Assembly: GCA_004294195.1 (NCBI GenBank)
Contig: REAQ01000271.1
Location: forward strand, 1-12,908
From: Sphingobacteriales bacterium
GTDB lineage: Bacteria > Bacteroidota > Bacteroidia > Chitinophagales > Chitinophagaceae
Direction of reading: 5' to 3'
DNA: 12,908 nucleotides
Part shown: positions 6,835 to 12,908 of the stretch, in pieces
Position numbering within the stretch: the stretch's first letter is position 1
Layout of the letters: every line of letters begins with the position of its first letter
Position numbers and translations under genes: made by a program
The notes under the pieces: generated by a model
Databases searched by the model: none
The model's input: only the letters and a program-made list of their open reading frames with translations
Told to the model about the DNA's origin: nothing

Positions 6835-7219
6835 GTGAGATGATCTTTAGGCGGCAAGCTTCCATCTCTTCGGCAGAGAGTTTAAGCTTAGACCTGGTAA
6901 AATTAAGGTCATCGGCTGTATTCATCGGCACCAGATGCATATGGGCATGTGGCACTTCAAGGCCAATCACCGCAATACCGCAGCGTTTACAAACAAAAGA
7001 CGCCTCGATGGCCCTTGCAATGGGTTGCGCAAACAACAGCATCTCTGCGAGATGATCGTCAGGCATGTCAAATAACTTATCTGTTTCAACCTTTGGCACA
7101 ACGAGGGTATGCCCGGGCACCAGTGGCATGATGTCAAGGAAAGCAAAGAATTTATCATTCTCTGCTATCTTGTAAGAAGGGATTTCCCCGCTAATGATCC
7201 TCGTGAATATGCTACTCAT
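6827..7219 (-). CDS. HIT family protein (histidine triad nucleotide hydrolase)
   Basis: HIT proteins of the Hint branch hydrolyse nucleoside phosphoramidates and related AMP conjugates in the cytoplasm. The 130-residue length is typical. It starts SIFTRIISGEIPSYK, the usual Hint N-terminus, has LDIMPLVPGHTLVVPK at residues 28-43, and carries the histidine triad PHAHMHLVP with His91, His93 and His95; by family analogy the middle His is the nucleophile. The Cys77/Cys80 pair (CKRC) is not an obvious zinc site on its own. The ATG at 7219 overlaps the greA stop (ATGA), and the gene's 3' end overlaps the four-TM gene, so all three are one transcription unit driven from upstream of greA. Confidence 0.94.
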   Translation of the reverse strand: MSSIFTRIISGEIPSYKIAENDKFFAFLDIMPLVPGHTLVVPKVETDKLFDMPDDHLAEMLLFAQPIARAIEASFVCKRCGIAVIGLEVPHAHMHLVPMNTADDLNFTRSKLKLSAEEMEACRLKIISHV

Positions 7220-7689
7220 AAACTGATATCATCTACCTGAAACTTAATCAATCCGTTGGGTGCAGTAACCTCCGCAACCTCGCCGATCTTCTTTCCGAGT
7301 AGTCCCTTCCCGATAGGTGAAGTCACAGAAATCTTACCCACTTTCAGGTCAGCCTCTTTTTCAGAAACGATCTGGTAGGTCATGGATTTTTTGGTGGCCA
7401 GGTTAGTGATCTTCACCCTTGTGAGGATAGACACTTTGCTGGTATCGATGTTATCTGCATCGAGGATCCTGCAATTGGCAAGATCGCTCTCAAATTTCTT
7501 GATCCTGGCTTCCAGCAAGCCCTGTGCTTCCTTCGCAGCGTCGTATTCTGCGTTCTCTTTAAGATCGCCCTTCTCCCGGGCTTCGGCTATAGCACGTGAA
7601 GCTGCAGGACGGTCAACTGTTTTCAATCGTTGTAAGTCCGCCTTCATGAGCTCCAGGGTTTCCCGCCTCACATATAATATCTCACTCAT
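7216..7689 (-). CDS. greA: Transcription elongation factor GreA
   Basis: GreA enters the secondary channel of RNA polymerase and stimulates cleavage of backtracked RNA, rescuing stalled complexes. From ATG 7689 the protein has 157 residues, the normal length. The N-terminal coiled coil contains AREKGDLKENAEYDAA with the tip acidic residues Asp42 and Glu45. The C-terminal FKBP-like domain ends with SPIGKGLLGKKIGEV and a final FQVDDISL. A frame 13 residues longer (from 7728) was rejected because the extra part is translated leader and includes hairpin sequence. GAGGAA lies at 7697-7692, about 4 nt from the ATG, a good ribosome-binding site for this genome. It is the first gene of a greA–HIT–membrane-protein operon. 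The leader holds a terminator-like hairpin that may attenuate expression. Confidence 0.96.
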   Translation of the reverse strand: MSEILYVRRETLELMKADLQRLKTVDRPAASRAIAEAREKGDLKENAEYDAAKEAQGLLEARIKKFESDLANCRILDADNIDTSKVSILTRVKITNLATKKSMTYQIVSEKEADLKVGKISVTSPIGKGLLGKKIGEVAEVTAPNGLIKFQVDDISL

Positions 7690-7715
7690 AATTCCTCGTT
7701 TTGCAGTCGTTGAAC

Positions 7716-7752
7716 AAAAAAATAACAACGCCTCAGGAAGCCTGAAGCGTTG
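7716..7752 (-). terminator. Intrinsic-terminator-like hairpin in the greA leader
   Basis: On the minus strand CAACGCTTCAGG (7752-7741), loop CTT, then CCTGAGGCGTTG (7737-7726) form a 12-bp stem with a single G·U pair. It is followed at once by TTATTTTTTT (7725-7716). This is a textbook Rho-independent terminator. It lies 26 nt before the greA ATG and 86 nt after the stop of the upstream lipoprotein gene. It could end lipoprotein transcripts, or attenuate greA from a promoter just upstream. Confidence 0.8.
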
Positions 7753-7757
7753 CTATG

Positions 7758-7765
7758 CAAAATTA
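7758..7765 (-). promoter_or_regulatory. -7 promoter box upstream of greA
   Basis: The minus strand reads TAATTTTG, an exact TAnnTTTG match. The expected start point (about 7751-7754) coincides with the base of the terminator-like hairpin at 7752. The nearest upstream TTG triplets are 12 and 25 nt away, outside the usual 17-23 nt, so the -33 element is poor. Confidence 0.55.
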
Positions 7766-7837
7766 AGATAAATAATTCAATGGAAAAAACCAAGAAGACA
7801 GCCTTAAATCCGGGGCTGACGGCCTTGATCCGGCTTT

Positions 7838-8386
7838 TTACTGCCTGAATTTGGCGTAAGAATCATGCATGTAGATCTTGCCGTCTTTAAAGCGCCAGTT
7901 CTCCTGGTAAGTAGTGGAATCTGTCTTACCATTTTTATACACCACCTTTTCTTTCACCCAGGTAAGCACCCAGTCTTCATTTTTATCATTTGACTTCACG
8001 GCCATGAACGCAAGCGGCGTCTCAGAGAACTCCTTAAATTGTCCCCTAAACTGCTTCAACTGCTGCAGCATTACAGCCTTGGGTAAGTTGAAGTGGACAG
8101 CCGCATAGTTGTACCGATGAACCGTATCATCCAGATATTGACCGATATCGTCAATCCTGTTCTCTTCCAGGGCTTTGTACATATCAAGCACCACCTTAGT
8201 ATATTCCGGGTTACCCATGGAAAAATCAGAAGAATAGGTAGCCGTATAAGGATACTGCACCTTAGGTGTTTCAGCCACAACTGGTGTGGATGCCAGCGAA
8301 TCCAACTTTACTTCTTTTGTATCAGCGTTGTTGTTGCAGGAGGCTAGGACTGCGATGGTCAAGGCAGCAAGGATTGTTTGTTTCAT
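7838..8386 (-). CDS. Lipoprotein with NTF2/SnoaL-like domain
   Basis: This 182-residue protein has a lipoprotein signal: MKQ, a hydrophobic stretch, and the lipobox LASC with the lipidated Cys17, followed by NNN rather than an inner-membrane retention signal. After a linker to about residue 50 comes a domain of about 125 residues. It contains YKALEENRIDDIGQYLDDTV, a tryptophan-containing strand (DWVLTWVKEK), and the closing ENWRFKDGKIYMHDSYAKF. This arrangement resembles NTF2-like (SnoaL-type) alpha+beta barrels, which bind small ligands or act as scaffolds; the ligand is unknown. The ATG at 8386 is the only sensible start. It appears monocistronic, with a 177-nt gap before it and a terminator-like hairpin 86 nt after it. 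Confidence 0.8.
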   Translation of the reverse strand: MKQTILAALTIAVLASCNNNADTKEVKLDSLASTPVVAETPKVQYPYTATYSSDFSMGNPEYTKVVLDMYKALEENRIDDIGQYLDDTVHRYNYAAVHFNLPKAVMLQQLKQFRGQFKEFSETPLAFMAVKSNDKNEDWVLTWVKEKVVYKNGKTDSTTYQENWRFKDGKIYMHDSYAKFRQ

Positions 8387-8563
8387 TGTTTTTTTTATTT
8401 CTCTTTAAAAGTTTAGGTAAGTGTAGATCAAATTGCAATAGGTAAAAAGCAGTTGGTTATGGACCGCATACTGTCCGGTTGAAAGGTTAATCAATTCTCT
8501 ACCGGATAAAGATAATAAGCGAAATCGGAAAGAACCGGCTTTACAAATTAGAAATGATCATAA

Positions 8564-9490
8564 TCAGTCGATCTTAAGCTTGGCCAGTAAAACGGTGGCC
8601 ATCTTCTCAAAAGACTCATGACTATAACCGGCAATATGTGGAGTGAGGATGACTCTGGGATCACTTGTTAAACCGTCTAACTGTGCGCGCTCGGGATCAC
8701 TCAGCGTTTCCAGCTTTTCATTCTCCAGCACATCCAGTCCTGCCCCCCTGAGCTGATCTTGCAGCAACGCTCTGACAAGTGCGGCAGTGTCTATTATCTT
8801 TCCACGGGAAGTGTTTAATAGGTAAGGACGTTTCTGCAGGGCTGCAAAGAATACATCATTGGCGAGATGCCTTGTATCTGTTGTAAGCGGCAGGTGAAAA
8901 CTGACTACATCGGCATATTTACTAATCTGCTCAAGGGATGCCTCACGCACATAATCTTTCGCAAACCCAAACTTATACTTATCATATGCCAACACCGTCA
9001 CCTGAAAAGGAGCAAGCAACTTTGCGAAAGCACTTCCTGTGTGGCCATATCCAATGATGCCCACCGTTTTACCAAAAAGTTCATCGGCTCGGTTGGCATC
9101 CCTGATCCATTCGCCCTTCTTTACTTCTTCATAAGACGAACAGATCCGGTTCATCAACCCAAGCAGGAGGCCCAAGGCATGTTCTGCAACGGCATTGCGA
9201 TTACCCTCCGGACTACTTTCACATTGAATGCCTTTTGAATGAGCATAACTAACATCGATCAACTCAAGTCCGCTCCCCAACCTGCCGATCCACTTTAGCG
9301 AGCTGGCCGCATCAATCAGGCTTTTATCGATCTTCAATCTCGTGGTAACAATTATACCCTCCACACCGGCTACCGATTGTAGCAGCTCTTCATATGAGAT
9401 GGAAGGAACATCCAACACTTCGTAACCAGCTTGATTCAACCGCTGCGCCAACACCGGATGGGCCTTAGCCGTGATCATTACCTTCTTCAT
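8564..9490 (-). CDS. D-2-hydroxyacid dehydrogenase (SerA/PdxB superfamily)
   Basis: This is a 308-residue NAD-dependent D-2-hydroxyacid dehydrogenase without a C-terminal ACT or dimerisation domain. The cofactor loop is GYGHTG (residues 147-152) with Asp170 after the next strand, favouring NAD over NADP. The catalytic triad is Arg229 (NTSRGKIID), Glu258 (LDVLENEK) and His285 (LTPHIAG). The substrate is not determined by these residues: 3-phosphoglycerate, erythronate-4-phosphate or a glyoxylate/hydroxypyruvate-type compound are all possible. Its ATG overlaps the rsmA stop (ATGA), so it is translated from the rsmA message. The nearby pdxA raises the possibility that it supplies the PdxB step of vitamin B6 synthesis; canonical PdxB is longer, so this is only an inference. 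Confidence 0.9.
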   Translation of the reverse strand: MKKVMITAKAHPVLAQRLNQAGYEVLDVPSISYEELLQSVAGVEGIIVTTRLKIDKSLIDAASSLKWIGRLGSGLELIDVSYAHSKGIQCESSPEGNRNAVAEHALGLLLGLMNRICSSYEEVKKGEWIRDANRADELFGKTVGIIGYGHTGSAFAKLLAPFQVTVLAYDKYKFGFAKDYVREASLEQISKYADVVSFHLPLTTDTRHLANDVFFAALQKRPYLLNTSRGKIIDTAALVRALLQDQLRGAGLDVLENEKLETLSDPERAQLDGLTSDPRVILTPHIAGYSHESFEKMATVLLAKLKID

Positions 9491-10239
9491 ATCATGCGGT
9501 TCAATAGTTGTACATAGTCTTCAACAGACAGGTCCTCTGCCCGTTTGGTGAAGATGGCCTCCTGAAGTACTTCAGCAGGGAAGTAAGGCTTCAGCGGATT
9601 GCGCAATTGCTTACGTCGCTGCCCGAAAGCCGCTTTCACTAAACTGAAAAACTTCTTCTGATTCTTGATCTGCCAGGGATTGTTGGCATTTACTATGCGG
9701 ATGACGCCGCTTTTCACTTTCGGCGGGGGGGTAAAACATGACTCGTTCACGTCAAAGAGATAACTCACTTCAAAATATGCCTGCACCAAAACACTCAGGA
9801 TACCATAGTCTTTGTTGCCCGGGGACGCTGCGATCCGCTGTGCTACTTCTTTCTGGAACATGCCCACCATCCCTTGCACATCGTCCTTCCACTCCAGTAT
9901 CTTAAACATGATCTGCGAGGAAATGTTGTAGGGGAAATTGCCAATCACCACAAACGGTCCCTCAAAGGGTTTCTCAATCTCCAGGATGCTGCCCGTGACG
10001 ATCTTTCCCCTGATCTCAGGATAAGTCTTCTCCAGGAAAGCAATCTTCTCTTCATCCAGCTCAACGGCTTTGAAGAAGATCTCTGGCAATGCCAGCAGGT
10101 ATTTCGTGATCGCACCTCCTCCCGGCCCCACTTCCAGCAACTGGCTGAAAGAAAGCGCTTCCAAAGAAGCCACGATCTCCTTCGAGACGCTCTCATCCTT
10201 GAGAAAATGCTGGCCGAGGGATTTTTTTAAGGTATACAT
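9487..10239 (-). CDS. rsmA: 16S rRNA (adenine(1518)-N6/adenine(1519)-N6)-dimethyltransferase RsmA
   Basis: RsmA (KsgA) dimethylates two adjacent adenines in the 3' terminal hairpin of 16S rRNA late in 30S assembly; its loss gives kasugamycin resistance. The protein has 250 residues. The N-terminal [11 protein letters not shown] (5-15), the SAM motif [12 protein letters not shown] (34-45), Glu60 for the ribose, and the catalytic motif IGNFPYNIS (99-107, NFPY in place of the commoner NLPY) are present. The C-terminal part has [14 protein letters not shown] (169-182) and [14 protein letters not shown]. The ATG at 10239 matches the family start. A full promoter upstream predicts a leader of only a few bases. 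The gene is followed by the hydroxyacid dehydrogenase with a 4-nt overlap and is divergent from pdxA. Confidence 0.96.
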   Translation of the reverse strand: MYTLKKSLGQHFLKDESVSKEIVASLEALSFSQLLEVGPGGGAITKYLLALPEIFFKAVELDEEKIAFLEKTYPEIRGKIVTGSILEIEKPFEGPFVVIGNFPYNISSQIMFKILEWKDDVQGMVGMFQKEVAQRIAASPGNKDYGILSVLVQAYFEVSYLFDVNESCFTPPPKVKSGVIRIVNANNPWQIKNQKKFFSLVKAAFGQRRKQLRNPLKPYFPAEVLQEAIFTKRAEDLSVEDYVQLLNRMI

Positions 10240-10246
10240 TGGTGCC

Positions 10247-10276
10247 CAAAAGTAATATCTTTACCGGCTCATTCAA
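10247..10276 (-). promoter_or_regulatory. rsmA promoter (TTG-N19-TACTTTTG)
   Basis: On the minus strand TTG (10276-10274) is followed after 19 nt by TACTTTTG (10254-10247). This matches the Bacteroidota consensus TTG-N17-23-TAnnTTTG in both boxes and in spacing. The predicted start is about 10241-10243, only 2-4 nt from the rsmA ATG. The -33 element lies 7 nt from the divergent pdxA ATG. Confidence 0.7.
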
Positions 10277-10282
10277 GTGATT

Positions 10283-11371
10283 ATGATTCCAACGCTCAAC
10301 AAACCTGTCATTGGCATTACTTTAGGTGATCTGAATGGCATCGGTATTGAATGCATCATCAAGACTTTTTCTGACCAACGAATCCTGGAATTCTGTACAC
10401 CCGTTGTATTTGCGTCTAACAAAGCGATCAACTTTTATCGAAAAGGCTTGCCGGAACATAACCTGAATGCCAATATCATCAAGGAATTCGCCAAACTCAA
10501 CCATAAACAACTGAATATCTTCTCCGTATGGGAAGATGAAGTAGCCATTACGCCCGGCACCCTCAACGAGACCGGTGGTAAATATGCGGTGATGTCCCTC
10601 ATGGCAGCGGCCGAAGCTTTGAAAGAAAATAAAATACAGGCACTGGTTACCTCGCCGATCCATAAAAAAAATGTGCAGTCTGACCAGTTTCCTTTTACAG
10701 GACATACGCCCTTTCTGCAACAATACTTTGAAGCGAAGGATGTGCTGATGTTCATGGTAGCGGCGAATATGCGCGTGGGCCTTGTAACCGAGCATGTACC
10801 CGTGAGCGAAGTATCCAAACATATCACCAAGGAAAAGATCATCTCTAAACTCAGGTTGATGAAAGACAGCCTGCGCAGGGATTTTGGGATCGATAAACCA
10901 AGGATCGCCGTACTCGGGCTCAATCCGCATGCAGGTGACGATGGGCTTATTGGAAAAGAAGACGAAGAGATCATCAGGCCGGCAGTTATTGAAGCCAAGA
11001 AGTCAGATATACTGGTGTTTGGGCCTTATGCATCAGATGGGTTTTTTGCCCGTGGCCACCACGAAAAATTTGACGGCATATTGGCGATGTACCATGACCA
11101 GGGGCTGATTCCATTTAAATCCCTTGCATTTGGCGAAGGCGTAAACTACACAGCCGGACTATCGGTGGTGCGGACCTCTCCGGATCACGGTACAGCATTT
11201 GATATCGCGGGAAAAGATAAGGCCGATGAGTCATCCTTCCGTGAAGCCGTATTTAGTGCACTGGATATTCTCGCTAAACGTAACGGTTACGCAGAAGCGC
11301 ACCGCAATCCGCTCCGGAAGATGAGCACTGCTGTTTTACGTAATGCGGTTGATGAAAAAATTGATGAGTAA
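10283..11371 (+). CDS. pdxA: 4-hydroxythreonine-4-phosphate dehydrogenase PdxA
   Basis: PdxA oxidises 4-phosphohydroxy-L-threonine with NAD(P) to a product that PdxJ condenses with deoxyxylulose phosphate, forming pyridoxine phosphate. From ATG 10283 the protein has 362 residues; a GTG at 10277 would add two residues. The start has TLGDLNGIGIE, the family's glycine-rich opening. The three metal-binding histidines are visible as His171 (VTEHVPV), His216 (LNPHAGDDG) and His271 (AMYHDQGLIP). TGHTPFL (139-145), FGPYASDGFF and RTSPDHGTAFDIAGK (297-311) also fit. It diverges from rsmA across 43 nt; in E. coli the two genes are neighbours on the same strand. A TATCTTTA at 10256-10263 could be a weak -7 box. 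It converges with the LolA-like gene. Confidence 0.96.
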   Translation: MIPTLNKPVIGITLGDLNGIGIECIIKTFSDQRILEFCTPVVFASNKAINFYRKGLPEHNLNANIIKEFAKLNHKQLNIFSVWEDEVAITPGTLNETGGKYAVMSLMAAAEALKENKIQALVTSPIHKKNVQSDQFPFTGHTPFLQQYFEAKDVLMFMVAANMRVGLVTEHVPVSEVSKHITKEKIISKLRLMKDSLRRDFGIDKPRIAVLGLNPHAGDDGLIGKEDEEIIRPAVIEAKKSDILVFGPYASDGFFARGHHEKFDGILAMYHDQGLIPFKSLAFGEGVNYTAGLSVVRTSPDHGTAFDIAGKDKADESSFREAVFSALDILAKRNGYAEAHRNPLRKMSTAVLRNAVDEKIDE

Positions 11372-11380
11372 CTTACTGCA

Positions 11381-11450
11381 AGGGAGAAGGTAAAGGGAGA
11401 TGTACGAAGAGCAGGTCCCCTCTTTGCACTTCTCCCTTTATCTTCTCACT
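11381..11450. terminator. 70-nt imperfect palindrome in the pdxA/lolA convergent gap
   Basis: The left arm 11381-11411 matches the reverse complement of 11420-11450 at 26 of 31 positions, leaving an 8-nt loop (CAGGTCCC). Two of the five differences become G·U pairs in plus-strand RNA. The arms begin nearly at the pdxA stop and end directly at the LolA-like stop. It can work as a bidirectional transcription barrier, though no strong T-tract follows on either strand. Confidence 0.7.
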
Positions 11451-12134
11451 TCACTTAAAGACCGCTTCAGACAATCCTTGGTTGATTGCATAAGCAGAAT
11501 AAGTAATCTCCACCTTCCCCTTCTTATTCTTCAGGGCGTCTTGCGTTTGCTGCGGCTTTTCACCCGCTTCATATTCAAAAGTTACCCCCTTGGGCAGTTT
11601 ATAGTCCTTGGTATTGAAAGAAAAGATCACTTTGTCCGGAAGACCGTATTTCTCATAACGGCCATAAATCATCTGCATATCATATGTACCATTATCCCTG
11701 GTGGTGGTAACAGACTTGTAAATAAGTAGCCGGTCAGCATCAATGTATAATGTAGTCAGGATCAGATCACTGTTCTCATCCAGTGGCAATAGTTTTACCA
11801 CTCTCACCTTAACACCCTGAAACACAGACTCCCCGGCACTCACAGCCGTGACCTTGTCCATCATCATTAGTGAATTCAGGTTCACACTTACGCCCCCTTT
11901 GGGTAGCAGGGAGATGCCCCCATCTTTTTTTACTTTGAAACGATCCGGCTTTTTGTAATAGACCTGTATATCTGAAACGGGGATTTTCAGAAATGATACA
12001 TCGGTCTTCAACTTACCCGTGGCTTTGTAATCATTTACCTGCGCCAATTTGGTCCGAATATCCTTCACCAACTTATCCGCATCCTGAGCATGCACATTCA
12101 AAGCCAAAACACAAAAAAAAATAATCTTCCTCAT
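11451..12134 (-). CDS. LolA-like periplasmic (lipoprotein carrier) protein
   Basis: This 227-residue protein has a short signal peptide (MRKIIFFCVLALNVHA, likely cleaved before QDADK). The mature part begins LVKDIRTKLAQVNDYKATG, followed by beta-strand-rich sequence with YYKKPDRFKVKK, LTTLYIDADRLLIYKS, GTYDMQMIYGRYEKYGLP, and the closing strand VEITYSAYAINQGL. This is the LolA/LolB-like open-barrel arrangement: an early helix, then 'KPDRFRV', then 'YID..tlli'. LolA carries lipoproteins from the inner to the outer membrane; Bacteroidota often have several LolA-like proteins, so this may be a paralogue with another hydrophobic ligand. The ATG at 12134 gives the signal peptide. It converges with pdxA across the palindrome, and lies 102 nt downstream of the isomerase-like gene. 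Confidence 0.75.
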   Translation of the reverse strand: MRKIIFFCVLALNVHAQDADKLVKDIRTKLAQVNDYKATGKLKTDVSFLKIPVSDIQVYYKKPDRFKVKKDGGISLLPKGGVSVNLNSLMMMDKVTAVSAGESVFQGVKVRVVKLLPLDENSDLILTTLYIDADRLLIYKSVTTTRDNGTYDMQMIYGRYEKYGLPDKVIFSFNTKDYKLPKGVTFEYEAGEKPQQTQDALKNKKGKVEITYSAYAINQGLSEAVFK

Positions 12135-12146
12135 ATGTGTGTTAGT

Positions 12147-12167
12147 AGCTAATGGCTAATAGCTATT
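12147..12167. repeat. Three tandem heptads (AGCTAAT type)
   Basis: AGCTAAT (12147), GGCTAAT (12154) and AGCTATT (12161) form three head-to-tail seven-base units in the 102-nt gap upstream of the LolA-like gene. In the same gap TCTGCCCT occurs twice 20 nt apart (12211-12218 and 12231-12238), the second copy entering the stop of the next gene. No clear promoter box was found here. Confidence 0.6.
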
Positions 12168-12236
12168 TGTTAAACAAAAAATTACTGCCAATAGTTCGCT
12201 GAAAGGAATCTCTGCCCTCCACCAACAACCTCTGCC

Positions 12237-12908
12237 CTAGCCAAGATCAACCTCTCTATACGCCTTAATCAGCGCCATCTCCCCTTCCTTACCCGGCTTG
12301 GCATTGCCATGCTCCATCCCCATCACTCCGGTAAAGCCCTTGCCGTGAATGTGTTTGAAGATGTTTTTGTAGTTGATTTCCCCGGTAGTAGGCTCTTTAC
12401 GTCCAGGGTTGTCGCCAATTTGGAAATAGGCAATTTCGTCCCAAACTAAATCCATGTTTCGTGTCATTTCGCCTTCGTTGCGTTGCATGTGCCACATATC
12501 AAACAAAATCTTACACGAAGGACTATTCACAGCCTTGCATATCAAATAACTTTGATCAGAATTCTGTAAAAATAAGTCTGGTGTGTCACTCAATGGCTCC
12601 ATAACCATTACCAATCCATGAGGTTCAAATATATCGCAGGCCCTTCTGTATGCATCTATTACGTTGGCTGTTTGGATTCCCATCGGCAGTTTTCTTTCAA
12701 AAAAGCCAGGTACTACGGTCATATACTTGGCATTACAGCGTTTGGCTGTTTCTACGGATTCGCGACAAGTTTTTAAGAAATTTTCCAAGAACTCAGACTT
12801 TCCGGAAGCCAAAGATATTTTCCAGTTTTCTCCACCATCTATCACAAAAACACCCATTTTCATGCCCAGTTTGTTGAGTGTTTCGCCTATTTTCTTTTGC
12901 GTTTCAAG
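12237..12908 (-). CDS. Hydroxypyruvate isomerase-like TIM-barrel protein (5'-truncated)
   Basis: The frame is open to the right edge, so the N-terminus is missing; 223 residues are visible, including 15 (LETQKKIGETLNKLG) upstream of the first ATG at 12863. The sequence belongs to the xylose-isomerase-like TIM-barrel superfamily (AP endonuclease 2 fold), hydroxypyruvate-isomerase branch. GVFVIDGGENWK is near the visible start. The metal-site Glu is in MVMEPLSDTPD and an Asp is in FDMWHMQRNEGEM. FQIGDNPGRKEPTTGEINY is highly characteristic, and the final Glu is in GMEHGN. Members isomerise hydroxypyruvate and tartronate semialdehyde or act as sugar epimerases; substrate is not settled here. No Tat or Sec signal can be judged because the start is absent. 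Its downstream neighbour is the LolA-like gene. Confidence 0.88.
   Translation of the reverse strand, partial: LETQKKIGETLNKLGMKMGVFVIDGGENWKISLASGKSEFLENFLKTCRESVETAKRCNAKYMTVVPGFFERKLPMGIQTANVIDAYRRACDIFEPHGLVMVMEPLSDTPDLFLQNSDQSYLICKAVNSPSCKILFDMWHMQRNEGEMTRNMDLVWDEIAYFQIGDNPGRKEPTTGEINYKNIFKHIHGKGFTGVMGMEHGNAKPGKEGEMALIKAYREVDLG

Noticed and set aside
7690..7728. N-terminal extension of GreA to 7728
   Set aside because: The additional 13 codons would come from the leader, including part of the hairpin; a good ribosome-binding site and ATG exist at 7689, matching the normal GreA start.
7793..7837. Possible terminator right after the lipoprotein stop, with two CCGG blocks and a later T-run
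   Set aside because: The repeats are mainly direct (GCCTTAAATCCGG and GCCTTGATCCGG), with only a four-base stem possible; the hairpin at 7726-7752 is far better.
8475..8505. Imperfect inverted repeat CCGGTTGA ... TCAA ... ACCGG upstream of the lipoprotein gene
   Set aside because: The stem is interrupted by a bulge of several bases and no T-tract follows on either strand; not strong enough to call a terminator or operator. The rest of the 177-nt gap shows no consensus promoter.
10322..10930. Minus-strand open frame of 202 codons inside pdxA
   Set aside because: It is fully antisense to a PdxA with all metal-binding histidines; no motif, no ribosome-binding site, and its start lies mid-gene.
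1..12908. CRISPR array, tRNA/rRNA genes, insertion sequence or integrase
   Set aside because: No spaced direct repeats of CRISPR size, no cloverleaf or rRNA sequence, no transposase or integrase motifs were found when reading both strands.

Overview
The window looks like a chromosomal housekeeping segment from a Bacteroidota bacterium, probably of the Chitinophagales/Chitinophagaceae type. The signs are the order ftsX – DUF3098 – uppP, DUF3108 and LolA-type envelope proteins, perfect TAnnTTTG (-7) boxes of the Bacteroidota sigma factor in front of several genes, frequent TTG starts, and short periodic repeats between genes. The taxonomic call is an inference. I see no RNA gene, insertion sequence, phage gene, CRISPR array or obvious horizontally acquired island.

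Layout, left to right. (1) 2-1799, plus strand: 3' part of ftsX, a small DUF3098 membrane protein and uppP (undecaprenyl-pyrophosphate phosphatase), a cell-division/peptidoglycan cluster. (2) 1868-4068, plus strand: a UMF1-type MFS transporter whose stop overlaps the start of a metallo-beta-lactamase-fold hydrolase. (3) 4083-5902, minus strand: an LPG-synthase-like membrane protein followed by an exported DUF3108 protein. (4) 5931-6494, plus strand: ruvC, divergent from the membrane protein, with interlocking promoters. (5) 6499-7689, minus strand: greA, a HIT-family protein and a four-TM protein, all overlapping; a terminator-like hairpin sits in the greA leader. (6) 7838-8386, minus strand: an NTF2/SnoaL-like lipoprotein. 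(7) 8564-10239, minus strand: rsmA (16S rRNA dimethyltransferase) coupled to a D-2-hydroxyacid dehydrogenase. (8) 10283-11371, plus strand: pdxA (vitamin B6 synthesis), divergent from rsmA. (9) 11451-12134, minus strand: a LolA-like periplasmic carrier. (10) 12237-12908, minus strand: a hydroxypyruvate-isomerase-type TIM-barrel protein running off the right edge.

The genes themselves are mostly conventional. The less ordinary signals are between them. A near-perfect -7 box places the greA transcript start at the base of an intrinsic-terminator hairpin, recalling the greA-leader small RNAs of E. coli. Two perfect -7 boxes face each other at the ruvC divergence. The rsmA promoter implies an almost leaderless mRNA. 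A 70-nt imperfect palindrome fills the pdxA/lolA convergent gap. Several different period-7 or period-8 repeats lie at gene boundaries, one of them running through the end of a coding sequence. I did not find a clearly new multi-gene system. The best functional puzzles are the hydroxyacid dehydrogenase next to pdxA (a possible non-canonical PdxB) and the transporter/hydrolase pair.
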